A model generated the notes under the pieces. It was given only the letters and a program-made list of their open reading frames with translations, made no database searches and had not been told where the DNA came from. A stretch of DNA of 64,000 nucleotides from Paraescarpia echinospica. Lineage: Eukaryota > Annelida > Polychaeta > Sabellida > Siboglinidae. This document shows positions 34,728 to 44,900 of this stretch, piece by piece. The DNA lies in NCBI GenBank assembly GCA_020002185.1, contig CM034537.1:12790625-12854624 (forward strand), in the 5' to 3' direction. How positions within the stretch are numbered: the first letter of the stretch is position 1; each line of letters opens with the position of its first letter. Both the position numbers and the translations under genes were made by a program.

Positions 34728-37260
34728 AGCCCTATGATAGCTTGGAATGGGATGAAAGTCATCCGCCAAGCAATTAGGTACATCAATCAAGGACAGACAC
34801 CATTCATGGTAGCCGATCTACCCCTCTTCACACTGGCCAAGAAACTTCAGTGGAAGTTCCCCATTCAGAGTATGGTGAGGACCCATTTTTGGTGACATTG
34901 GGTGCAATGCGTACTGAGAAGATGCTGTGGGGTGTATCTGGTGACTGGTTGGATGGCAGTGGGTGGACAACGACACTCACCAACGGCGGTATCACAACCA
35001 GTGGCAAAGCTCAATTCTTCATTGGTGCCCATCACATCTGCAGAACTCGGTGCATTCACCAGGTGTCAGTAACTGCTCTCTATGTGCTTATGAAGAAGGC
35101 TTATGATCGGGAAGTTGATAAGGCGACGAATGATGATATTGTTGGTGTCTCTGCTGATATGGAGTCGCATGACCTGATCGCTCTGCCCTTTGACGAATGG
35201 CTCAAACAGCAGTGTGCCTCACAGCCCTAAGCAGATTACTGGTTCAAATCCATGGAGCTGGATCTTCTCATTCTTCACTTTGTAAAGTCATGTCGCACAG
35301 CTGACTTCTCGCTCTACATGGAGACTCTTGATTCTCTTCGCACTGGATCATACCCACTATGCTCGGATACGGCCCATCTATCTCCCCGACGTGGCAACAC
35401 TGCAAGTACGCTATCATGCACTGTGTGTGCAAATCCAACATGGTCACTTCATGGGACAGAAAACAAGGCGAGCATTCTCAAAATCTCACGTGACCAGATG
35501 CACGAACAACTCATCAATTGGTTCAAGAATCATGCTGGTGTCATCGAGAACCTGAATGACCCACGCACAGTTCGCCGTGAGCAGGTCGTTCGCTCTGAGA
35601 TGGCGCGGCATAACCACGGAATTTGAGGGCACAAAGGAGTCAGATGAACAGGTGCACCATGAACAGTACCCCAAGTTCCAAGCTGACTGCAAGTCTGTTG
35701 TGCTGGCGCTGGTGGATGCCTTTGAGGAGCTGGGAAACCCCTTCATGAGCTGCTTGACCTTGGAATACACACCCCTTCAAACTTCATGCCTCCAAACATG
35801 GTAGACAATGTGAGGAAGATGAAGGACATTGGATTACAGAGATACAAAGCAATTGTGGAGAAGAAAGTCAGCTCCAAGGAGGAGACATTCACTGCTGAAA
35901 TACCCCAAACCACTCTGAAGCTGTTCAAGGCTTCACTCTCACAACCACGCCGGAAGTCAGAGGTGGTCATTGTCAAGGACCAACAAGCCAATGTGATCCA
36001 GATTGTGCTGTCAGCTCATTCTGGTCGCAACATCAACAAGTCAGTGTTCTTTCATGAGAGCTTTGCCTCCATGGAACCAAGAGCGAGATCCTGGACTGCA
36101 TTGTCCCAGCAGATCTCACAAATCGCAGACCCGTGACGACTGCTGCTGTGCTGGATGGTGCTGTGCTCGTTCAAATGCTTCGTTCTGGAAATGCTGTGAC
36201 CATCGGAGACTATTTCACAGACGTGTTTGTGCCATACATCTTCTCCTGGTTTGAAACAAATGACCGGGTTGACATTGTCTGGGATGTGTATTCCAAGACG
36301 AGCCTGAAGTCAGGAACTCGGGAGCAAAGAGGCAGCGGAGCGCGGAGGCGGGTTACTCTCTCAACTAAAGTTCCTGGCAATTGGGCTGCCTTCCTACGTG
36401 TGAACCTGAACAAGCAGGAATTCTTGGTTGAGTTGGCCAAAAGCTTGACGCACATGAAGCTTCCACATGGCAAGCAGCTCTTCACCACCATTCTCAGTAA
36501 ATGTGTGAGTTCACTGGCAGGCGCTGATGTTGGTGCACTGTTTCCATCCACACGCGAGGAAGCCGACACCAGGATGTTTCTGCATGTAGCTGCAGTTACC
36601 GATACCGGTCATCGTCAATTGATTGTCCGCACCAGTGACATGGATGTTGTAATGCCAGGCGTCTCCACTTTTGCGGCCCTCGGACATGATTGATGAACTC
36701 TGGATTGCTTTTGGAATGCGGCGAAACTTCAGGTATATTCCAGTGCATGTCATCACACATGGACTTGTACCAGTCCAAGGTTAATGGGGTGCGACACGGC
36801 CTCAGCGTTCTTTGGCTAAGGCAAAAAGACGGCATAGTCAGTGTGGCAGTCCCTCACACGCCCATGCTCGAGATATTCGTCATGCAGATATATGGGAAGA
36901 AACTTCGAGCACATGCCTCCACGCAACGACTCTCCGCCTCAGCACCTCCTCAGAGTAGCCTATCAGAGTGGACACGTGTGGGGTAATACGCTCATCAAAG
37001 CTCCAGATCCAGTCTCTCCAACAGAATGGAGATGGCAGCAAGAGTTCCCAAACTATGTGCCAACTCCAGTCTACACCACAACTCCCACCATTTCGAGCGA
37101 CTTGCCAGAGCTTTTTATTTCCCAATGTAAGAAATACTGTAAGGCTACTTGTAAGTGCTGCGTGCACGGACAGCCCTGCATGTTTCTCTGCACATGTAAA
37201 CGTTCATGCTCCCATATTGGTAACATGAGTGAGGTACAGATCGACGAGGAATCAGTTTAG
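34728..37260 (+). pseudogene. Decayed copy C of the multicopy CXC-tail family
   Basis: Ordered segments are 'PLFTLAKKLQWKFP', 'GSGWTTTLTNGGITTSGKAQ' and 'HQVSVTALYVL' (34820-35100), 'LILHFVKSCRTADFSLYMETL' (about 35265), 'ALDHTHYARIRPIYLPD' (about 35340), 'REEADTRMFLHV' (about 36555), 'RTSDMDVV' (about 36630), and the Cys-rich end 'CKKYCKATCKCC' with 'CMFLCTCKRSC' to TAG 37258-37260. The segments alternate between frames, so the gene is dead. From 35164 on it is essentially identical to copy D at 54143. Confidence 0.75.
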
Positions 37261-37861
37261 TCCTGAATGAAGGAAAACTATTTAGATACCACTAAGAACA
37301 ATCGTATTACCTGAAGTTTGATATCTCAAGAAACATTCAGAGAGAGACTAATGGAAGGACTAGTTATCCATGAAGCTGAAACTTGTATAAAATACCTGGA
37401 CCTACTTGTCAGTACCTTACCAAACCTAAACTTATGTATCTGGAAACCAATAAATATTATTATGACAGAACATCTAAATTTAGCATTCAATCAGAAGTTC
37501 TTGTTTCCATTCTTCTAAATTTTGTTTCATGAATTTTCTCAAAATGTCAGCTTTGTGCATTTCCCCCCAGATTTGACCTTCAAATGCATTCCAAATGCTA
37601 AATCGATGCCAGAAATTAGTTCGGGAACCTCAGATTAGCTGGAAAACATGTATCATATTAGTTTATATGACATACGGTTCCTGAGCTATGAGTCGGCCAC
37701 GTTTTCCAAGTTGGCCGACAGTGGCCATCTTGGATTTTAAGATGCAGCATGTGTTTTTGGATAATTTCTTTTCTATGACCCTGGGGAGCTTCTATGCCAA
37801 AGGGGACCTTTGCATCATGACTTGAAGTCAAACCCTTTTTTGCACTTAACATGTCTACTAA
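37261..37861. other. 3' flank of copy C, no gene seen
   Basis: Non-coding sequence between copy C and the Gypsy fragment. The same sequence lies at 56240-56840. Confidence 0.5.
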
Positions 37862-38571
37862 AGGGTCATGGATTCTCTCGTAAAGGGAGTACTTAACACG
37901 ATGGTGTACTTAGATGACATCTTAGCAACAGGAGCAACAGAAGATGAACACTTACACACACTTGAGCGATTGCTCGAACGCCTAGTTCAAGCGGGTTTCC
38001 GACTGAAAAAAATCGAAATGCAATTTCCTGAGTAACGAAATCTAATACCTAGGACACAGGATATATGCGGAAGGAATTCACCCTTCCGGGGAGACGCTCT
38101 CAGCAATCCGCAAGGTCCCGGCACCCACCAGCATTACCGAATTACCATCATACCTTGAGATGGTCAGTCACTATGGTCGTTTCGTGCCTAACCTAGCGGC
38201 GATCCTGGCGCCCATGCATCAGTTGCTGAGGAAGGGTACGAAGTGGTGCTGGAGGTAGGCACAATAAGAGGCTTTCAGCAAGACGAAAGAGATGCTGAGT
38301 TCGCAACAGGTCGTAACGTATTTCGACTCATCGAAGCCGTTGATCCTGACCTGTGATGTCTTTTCTTACGGGGTTGAGTCCACCCTTGCTCACGTCATGA
38401 AAGATGGTGAAGAGAAACCAACTGCGTACCACCTCAGACGTTTCGCACAAGTTGAGAAAAACTACGCTTAAATTGGGTTGGCTGTCGTTGTGGGACTGTC
38501 ACTGTGGGACTGAATGGATTTCACCAGTACTTGTGGGGTCGCAAGTTTGCTATCGTCACAGACCACAAGCC
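37862..38571 (+). mobile_element. Ty3/Gypsy pol fragment (RT-RNase H), cut by gap 2
   Basis: Reading in several frames gives RT 'MVYLDDILATGATEDEHL' (catalytic DD at about 37910), 'LERLVQAGFRLKK', the connection 'YGRFVPNLA', and RNase H 'LILTCDVFSYGV' and 'LAHVMKDGEEKPTAY'. Internal stops and frameshifts make it inactive. No LTR was identified. Confidence 0.8.
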
Positions 38572-39571
38572 NNNNNNNNNNNNNNNNNNNNNNNNNNNNN
38601 NNNNNNNNNNNNNNNNNNNNNNNNNNNNNNNNNNNNNNNNNNNNNNNNNNNNNNNNNNNNNNNNNNNNNNNNNNNNNNNNNNNNNNNNNNNNNNNNNNNN
38701 NNNNNNNNNNNNNNNNNNNNNNNNNNNNNNNNNNNNNNNNNNNNNNNNNNNNNNNNNNNNNNNNNNNNNNNNNNNNNNNNNNNNNNNNNNNNNNNNNNNN
38801 NNNNNNNNNNNNNNNNNNNNNNNNNNNNNNNNNNNNNNNNNNNNNNNNNNNNNNNNNNNNNNNNNNNNNNNNNNNNNNNNNNNNNNNNNNNNNNNNNNNN
38901 NNNNNNNNNNNNNNNNNNNNNNNNNNNNNNNNNNNNNNNNNNNNNNNNNNNNNNNNNNNNNNNNNNNNNNNNNNNNNNNNNNNNNNNNNNNNNNNNNNNN
39001 NNNNNNNNNNNNNNNNNNNNNNNNNNNNNNNNNNNNNNNNNNNNNNNNNNNNNNNNNNNNNNNNNNNNNNNNNNNNNNNNNNNNNNNNNNNNNNNNNNNN
39101 NNNNNNNNNNNNNNNNNNNNNNNNNNNNNNNNNNNNNNNNNNNNNNNNNNNNNNNNNNNNNNNNNNNNNNNNNNNNNNNNNNNNNNNNNNNNNNNNNNNN
39201 NNNNNNNNNNNNNNNNNNNNNNNNNNNNNNNNNNNNNNNNNNNNNNNNNNNNNNNNNNNNNNNNNNNNNNNNNNNNNNNNNNNNNNNNNNNNNNNNNNNN
39301 NNNNNNNNNNNNNNNNNNNNNNNNNNNNNNNNNNNNNNNNNNNNNNNNNNNNNNNNNNNNNNNNNNNNNNNNNNNNNNNNNNNNNNNNNNNNNNNNNNNN
39401 NNNNNNNNNNNNNNNNNNNNNNNNNNNNNNNNNNNNNNNNNNNNNNNNNNNNNNNNNNNNNNNNNNNNNNNNNNNNNNNNNNNNNNNNNNNNNNNNNNNN
39501 NNNNNNNNNNNNNNNNNNNNNNNNNNNNNNNNNNNNNNNNNNNNNNNNNNNNNNNNNNNNNNNNNNNNNNN
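38572..39571. other. Assembly gap 2 (1000 N)
   Basis: Exactly 1000 N. The left contig ends in the 3.4-kb repeat and the right contig starts inside the Polinton. The left Polinton terminus and the 5' part of its first gene are missing. Frames reported through the N are artefacts. Confidence 0.99.
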
Positions 39572-40231
39572 ATTGCAGCCTTGTCAACGGGGGTGTCACC
39601 GCCCGTTAAGCGTCCCGTTACGCTGATCGCGGCTCCGTTGACGGTCGGTCGAAAACGGAGCGCCGAAGAGGCACGCTTGGAACAGCCCGACGAGACGGCA
39701 ACGCAGCCCCCGGTCCTGTCGCGGAGCGGATCGATGGAACGCGATTCGACGGCGTCGACACGCGCCACAGCGGTGAGTCTGAGACATCTGAACTGCGCCG
39801 TCAACGGCGTATATAGAATCCTGTCACCCGTTACGATTGAGGCCGTCTCGTACAAAGGCGAACCCGGCACCACCTATTTGGGATGTTCCCGTTGTCGGCG
39901 AAAATTACAGACAAACAAAGACAGGGTCCTGATATGTCGAACGCACGGGGAAGTGTTTGTACCGAAATATTTCTTCGCGTTGCGTGTGATGGTGAAGGAC
40001 GGCGAGGAGGACGAAGATGAGCTTTGGCTTACGTTGTTCGATAGCCAAATGTCTAATCTCGTCGAGTTCACGGCCGAATACCTGACGGAATTGAATGAGG
40101 AGGATCTCCGCGATACCGTGCTCGAGTTAACCGGTACTAAAGTGGAGATTAGTGTGCGGAAGACGACTTGGAACGGGGACCCCTCGTATACAGTCCGCAC
40201 ACTAAAAAGATATGACGACGACGATGACTAA
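39572..40231 (+). CDS. RPA-like OB-fold single-strand DNA-binding protein, 5' truncated
   Basis: This is the C-terminal 219 residues of a longer frame that runs into gap 2. An N-terminal part with a nuclear-localisation-like 'VGRKRSAEEARLEQ' is followed by a domain resembling the zinc-containing OB fold of replication protein A large subunit: 'CSRCRRKL', then 'ICRTHG', then 'YFFALRVMVKD' and 'LWLTLFDS', ending in five aspartates. The inferred role is to coat single strands during protein-primed replication by the neighbouring PolB. A consensus splice donor (GCG|GTGAGT, phase 0) lies inside the frame at 39772/39773, upstream of the OB domain, so the first part can also serve as a shared exon (see the cassettes at 40258-41391). 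The start is not visible. Confidence 0.6.
   Translation: MAALSTGVSPPVKRPVTLIAAPLTVGRKRSAEEARLEQPDETATQPPVLSRSGSMERDSTASTRATAVSLRHLNCAVNGVYRILSPVTIEAVSYKGEPGTTYLGCSRCRRKLQTNKDRVLICRTHGEVFVPKYFFALRVMVKDGEEDEDELWLTLFDSQMSNLVEFTAEYLTELNEEDLRDTVLELTGTKVEISVRKTTWNGDPSYTVRTLKRYDDDDD
39773..39778 (+). promoter_or_regulatory. Putative splice donor GTGAGT, phase 0
   Basis: GCG|GTGAGT within the RPA-like frame. The exon would end on a complete codon at 39772, matching the phase of four downstream acceptors. No RNA evidence is available here. Confidence 0.5.
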
Positions 40232-40257
40232 TGTTGTTGTTGTTGTGTTGTTTGTAG

Positions 40258-40452
40258 GAAGAGGAGGAAAATTTGCCGCTACTGGTAGATTTATTGAAGC
40301 ACGCCAACGAACGACAACGAATGAGAGATCGTCAGGGGCTGGAACTAAGCAAGCAGAGCTTTGAACTATTAGCCGAGTCGGCCGAACAATATATAAAAGC
40401 GTTTTGGTTGGCCTATGAAGCAAGCCTATTTCGTAGTAGTTTGATGTACTAA
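40258..40452 (+). CDS. Alternative 3' exon 1 (64 codons, acidic/helical)
   Basis: It opens exactly after a T/G-rich tract and acceptor 'tttgtag' at 40257 and is open in phase 0 (EEEENLPLL…) to TAA 40450-40452. There is no ATG near its start, so it needs an upstream exon. The preceding stop codon is embedded in GACTAAT, a branch-site-like sequence about 26 nt before the acceptor. The product is not recognised; it looks alpha-helical with charged repeats. Confidence 0.45.
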   Translation, partial: EEEENLPLLVDLLKHANERQRMRDRQGLELSKQSFELLAESAEQYIKAFWLAYEASLFRSSLMY

Positions 40453-40475
40453 CAGTTGTGCTTTATGTGCTTTAG

Positions 40476-40622
40476 GAAGTGCGCTGCGTACTCCAAAAAA
40501 TGCTTGCGAACAACGAAAGGATTCGCGCTCAGTACGACGAGGTTGCAACGTTCGTAAGAACGTTGTTGGAACGAGGTGTGCCGGCGGGATCAGTGGAGGA
40601 GAAGGAGGAGGATGAGAACTAA
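40476..40622 (+). CDS. Alternative 3' exon 2 (48 codons)
   Basis: The acceptor 'gctttag' at 40475 follows the branch-site consensus TACTAAC (40447-40453), which itself contains the stop codon of exon 1. The frame is phase 0 and open (EVRCVLQKML…) to TAA 40620-40622, ending in an acidic EEKEEDEN tail. It is helical and not recognised. Confidence 0.45.
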   Translation, partial: EVRCVLQKMLANNERIRAQYDEVATFVRTLLERGVPAGSVEEKEEDEN

Positions 40623-40641
40623 TAATAATAATATGTTGTAG

Positions 40642-40725
40642 GACGCTCTGATGCAACACGCCAGACGTGAATGTATGAGCGACTTCATACACGCGTTGCT
40701 GACGGTGATATCACGTAAAGAGTAG
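40642..40725 (+). CDS. Alternative 3' exon 3 (27 codons)
   Basis: The acceptor 'atgttgtag' at 40641 lies about 19 nt after AACTAAT, which holds the stop of exon 2. It is phase 0 and open (DALMQHARRECM…) to TAG 40723-40725. It is very short and meaningful only as a spliced C-terminus. Confidence 0.4.
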   Translation, partial: DALMQHARRECMSDFIHALLTVISRKE

Positions 40726-40743
40726 AACTGCTTTGTGCTGTAG

Positions 40744-41391
40744 GGTAGTGGCGGAGGAATACGTGACGTTCACGTATTGGACGCAATAATTGAGGAGGCG
40801 CTGGGACCCCGAACGCGCCCCCCTCCACCGACGTATAACGACAGCCTGGCGACGATGGGACCGTACTGGAGCGTATCGGAGGAGCTGGGGACATGTCGGC
40901 AACTCGTCGTGCCGAGCCGGAGTCAGTTGATCGTACGTTACGAACGACTGGCGATGGATCTCATCGCCGAGACTATCGGCGAAATGGTCCTAGAGAAGGC
41001 ACGAGACCATTGCGGACTATGCGAATCAAATGAAGGCTGCCCCTACGTTCACATGACCGGCTATCGCGCGGGGCGGCCGAATCGCGTCTACATGCAACGT
41101 TACGTTAAGCCGGGGTGTATCGTGACGCGGCACTTCAACGAGGTCATGGAAACATTCCTACGACGATCACTTATTCCGTGTTTTACGAGACTAGTCCATA
41201 TTCTAAGCGAGACTACGGTGACGATTTCTTCCGGTGATCAGCAGCCGCAAACGGGCCGTGCAGGAGAATTGTATTTGGTCCAATTCGTATCCAACTGGTT
41301 GTTGGGTACGAATTGGCGAGATTACATGAATCGCGTGCAACTGGAGTCGGCCGTGCACACGTACGTGCAACGTCGGAGCGGACTTGAATGA
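40744..41391 (+). CDS. Alternative 3' exon 4 (215 codons), unknown Polinton protein
   Basis: The acceptor 'tgctgtag' at 40743 is followed by a phase-0 frame to TGA 41389-41391. The first in-frame ATG is well inside (about 40855), so a spliced start is preferred. The product has a possible metal-binding cluster ('HCGLCESNEGC' then H in 'YVHMTG') around the middle and a conserved-looking alpha-helical second half. No family is recognised. A poly(A) signal at 41455-41460 lies 64 bp downstream, closing the unit that starts in gap 2. Confidence 0.55.
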   Translation, partial: GSGGGIRDVHVLDAIIEEALGPRTRPPPPTYNDSLATMGPYWSVSEELGTCRQLVVPSRSQLIVRYERLAMDLIAETIGEMVLEKARDHCGLCESNEGCPYVHMTGYRAGRPNRVYMQRYVKPGCIVTRHFNEVMETFLRRSLIPCFTRLVHILSETTVTISSGDQQPQTGRAGELYLVQFVSNWLLGTNWRDYMNRVQLESAVHTYVQRRSGLE

Positions 41392-41454
41392 ACGAACACT
41401 AGTAGAATTTGCTTGCTATCGAAACGAAGGCTTCACACTGTTGTAAAAGTACCG

Positions 41455-41460
41455 AATAAA
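41455..41460 (+). terminator. Poly(A) signal AATAAA
   Basis: Downstream of alternative exon 4. It probably ends all transcripts of the spliced left unit. Confidence 0.55.
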
Positions 41461-41488
41461 ACGTTGAAAATGTTCTTTCCGTTTCCGA

Positions 41489-41867
41489 GTTACCTAGTTA
41501 GAAAAATTACCGCTCAGTTAGAAATCCCGCTACACACCACCGCTAGGGTTAGTTAGCACACAGTTAGAAAAAGTACACACCACCGCTAGGGTTAGTTAGA
41601 AAAATCCGAGTTACCTAGTTAGAAATCCCGCTACACACCACCGCTAGGGTTAGTTACCACACAGTTAGAAAAAACCACCGCTAGGGTTAGTTAGAAAAAC
41701 CACCACCACCACACATTCTTCCCGCTAGGGTGTACTTACCACCACCAGTTACCACACAGTTAGAAAAAGCACACACCACCGCTAGGGTTAGTTAGAAAAA
41801 CCACCACCACCACACATTCTCCCCGCTAGGGTGTACTTACCACCACCACCACCGTCACCGTCGTCGT
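41489..41867 (+). repeat. Imperfect repeats around CCGCTAGGG upstream of PolB
   Basis: Seven copies of CCGCTAGGG start at 41540, 41583, 41641, 41678, 41722, 41779 and 41823, most continuing 'ttagttag' and separated by 'cacagttagaaaaa' or CCA-rich spacers. The same CCGCTAGG core occurs three times in the right terminal region (53592, 53732, 53891). It could be promoter or origin-associated. Confidence 0.7.
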
Positions 41868-41875
41868 TATAAATA
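41868..41875 (+). promoter_or_regulatory. TATA box of PolB
   Basis: TATAAATA lies 37 bp before the PolB ATG, implying a very short leader. Confidence 0.6.
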
Positions 41876-41904
41876 GCGACGGTCGAAAATATTCATTAGA
41901 GAGA

Positions 41905-44900
41905 ATGCCACCACCACCACCATCGTCATGGCAATGTCCGAGATGTCGGCGCTATTTCGCGACGCGGTCGATGTTAGAACGACACGAAGCGCTAGAGTGC
42001 CCAAAAGTGCGAGATTGCCCAAAATGTGGCAAGCTATACACCACGCGTTACGCTATGCTACGACATCTGAGGCTGCAGTGTGGCCGTTCGTTGCCACCCG
42101 AATCAGTGGAGGCCGCCGCTAGCGCGCCGCCGCCGTCGCCCGACGATCTACAGCGTGTCGTAGACGAGCACCGGCGTAGCATAGAGACGTCGGTGGCGCG
42201 CGGCGTCGTACAGTCGCGTTACAACTATCGTATGACCGCCTGTACGAGTACGCGCGTACTCGAACCGCGTCTGAGGGAAATGTTTCGCGCGCAAAAGAAC
42301 GCGTTTAAAATTAACGTTAGTTATGGTTTTGTATTACGCCACAAGGTGTCGGGTCGGTACCGATATTTTCATTCTTCGTGTAACTGTTGCGGACGCCTCC
42401 TCGAAACACCCGCCCTAGTTACCGATAGCCGTTCATTCGAACGATTCCTCGACGCCGTGCGCACTACCGACGTACTGCAGTACGCCATCGCGCAGCGTCC
42501 CGACTCGGGATGGATCGTCGAGCTCGTAACTAACGCCACCTACTTCGTGAACGTCATCATCAATCATCCTATCGGCTGCGTTGGCGTGACGACGCTTCCC
42601 GCCTACGTGCGCCTCAACAGGTCCATCGTGTCGTTGACGAACGATGTTCGAGGCGCACCCTACGACGATCATCTGTGTCTCTTCCGATGCATCGCCCTTC
42701 ACCTGCAAGGTCACCGACGAGGTCAAAGTATCCGTCATACGAACCGTTTAACGAAAGACGCTAAACGTCTGTACGCGCGGTATCGTCGCGACACGGCGAC
42801 GACCTCGAACGGTGGCGGCGTGCGCCTGAACGAACTGGATCGCGTGGAGACGGTTTTCGGCATCAACGTCGTCGTCTATCGTCGACTGACGAACGACGTC
42901 GCCGAACTAGTCCGTCGATCGCTCGAAGCGCACCCCACGACGCTGAACGTCAACCTGTACGAGTCGCACTTCTCGTACATAAGCGATCGGCGCGCGTACA
43001 CGAAAACGTACAAGTGCGGGAAATGCGGCAGCGTCCTCTGGCGGAGCGCGCACAATTTACGGCGTCACGAAGCGACGTGCGAAGGCGGCGTTCGTCACGT
43101 GTTCCCCGGCGGCGTCTACCGACCGACGGCGTCCGTATTCGAGCGGCTCGACGACGAAGGCATCGACGTCGGCGACGACGACCTGCGCTACTACCCGTAC
43201 CGCGCGACGTTCGATTTCGAGTGCTATTTCGCCGATAACGATCTGCCGACGAATAGCGACAAATGCCGCTGGATCGCGCGACACGAACTGCTCAGCGTGA
43301 GCGTCGCGTCGAACGTGCCCGGTCACGAAGCGGCGCGCTGTTACGTCACGACCGGCGATTCGTCGGAACTCGCGCGTCGCCTCATCGACGACCTGGAAGC
43401 GGTGAGCGCGGCGGCGTGCGCGATTCTACGTCCCCGCTACGACGCGACCTTCGAGGCGCTCGACGCGCTCGACGCCGACTGGCGGCGACGATGCAACGAC
43501 GACGACGACGCCGACGCGTCACCGTACGCCACACTCGCCGACCGGCTGTGGACGCACCTTCGACAAATGCCCGTATTGGGATTTAATTCGGGTAAGTACG
43601 ACTTGAACGTCGTCAAAAAGTACTTGACCCCCCTGCTCATAACCGACGACGCGCAGCACACGTCGTCGGCGTTTACCATTAAACGTCAGAACAATTTCAT
43701 GTGCCTGTCGACGACGACGTTGAAGTTCCTGGACATAACGAATTACCTCGCGCCCGGCGTTAGCTACGATCGCTTTCTGAAAGCGTACGGTTGCTCGGCA
43801 ACGAAGGGCTACTTCCCGTACGAGCACATCGACGCGTTGTCGCGTCTGGACGAAACCGCCCTGCCGTCGCGCGAAGCTTTCTACAGCCAGCTGAAACGCG
43901 AGGGAATCTCCGCGGAGGCGTACGAGATTTGCGCGACGGCGTGGCGCGACGAGGGCATGACGTCGATGCGCGATTTTCTTGTGTGGTATAACAATCGTGA
44001 CGTGGCGCCGTTTCTCGAGGCCGTCGATCGCCAGTTCGCCTTCTATCGGCGCCGACGTATCGACATGTTCAAGGACGCCATCAGCGTACCGGGGTTGACG
44101 TTGTTGTACCTGTTCAACGACCTGCCGAAGTCGATCCATTTCTCGCTCTTCAACGAGCCGAACAAAGATCTGCACCGTCTGCTGCAGGCGCAGATCGTCG
44201 GCGGCCCGTCGATCATCTTCGCGCGCCACCACGAGGCCGACGTGACGTCGATTCGTGGCGGCGCGCCGTGCCGATCGATAGTAGGCTTCGACGCGAACGG
44301 CCTCTATCTATGGGCGATAATGCAGGAGATGCCGACGGGCTGGTACACGCGCCGACGCGCTGAGAACGCCTTTCGAGCGGAACGCGTGCACCGCTACGGT
44401 CGTATGGCCGTGGAGTGGTTGACGCGCGTGGAGGCGGAAACCGGCGCGCGTATACGTCACCAGTTGAACGGACGCGAGAAGCGCATCGGAAAGTACCGAG
44501 TCGACGGCTGGTGCGCCGCCACGCGAACGGCGTACCAATTTCACGGCTGCTATTTTCACGGTTGCCCGACGTGTCAGGCGCACGTGACGACGAACGCCGT
44601 CAACGGTCAACCGATGACGACGCTGTACGCCGCGACGATCGCCGTGACCGCCTACCTGCGCCGTTTCGTCGACGAAGTCGTCGAAATGTGGGAGTGCCAG
44701 TGGCACGCCGTGCGACCGCCGGCGGTGCCGACGCCGCCCGACGCGTCACGATGGCAACCGACCGCCGCCATTACGCTCTCGACGATACTGGAGGCGGTGC
44801 GCGACGGCTCTCTGTTCGGCCTCGTGCAGTGCGATATCGCCGTACCGGAAGCGCTGCGCGACAAGTTCGCCGAGATGCAGCCGGTATTCAAGAACGTCGA

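Larger units (their letters stand above)
35164..38571 (+). repeat. Left copy of a 3.4-kb near-identical direct repeat
   Basis: It aligns to 54143-57550 with a constant offset of 18979 and no net indel. The one difference noticed by eye is near 37518 (G versus T in a T run). The left copy is continuous upstream into the rest of copy C and ends at gap 2. The right copy starts exactly at the Polinton terminus. It is interpreted as an empty-site allele placed in series with the filled allele. Confidence 0.9.

Noticed and set aside
35235..35255. B-box-like GGTTCAAATCC suggesting a tRNA gene
   Set aside because: No A box or cloverleaf. It lies in former coding sequence of the CXC-tail family.
38404..39873. 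Long ORFs across 38572-39571
   Set aside because: They run through the N gap. Only the part from 39572 is real sequence, and it cannot be joined to the left contig.
41489..41867. CRISPR-like or telomeric array
   Set aside because: Spacing is irregular and spacers are simple sequence. It is a eukaryotic element, and 'ctagggttag' is not a pure telomeric repeat.
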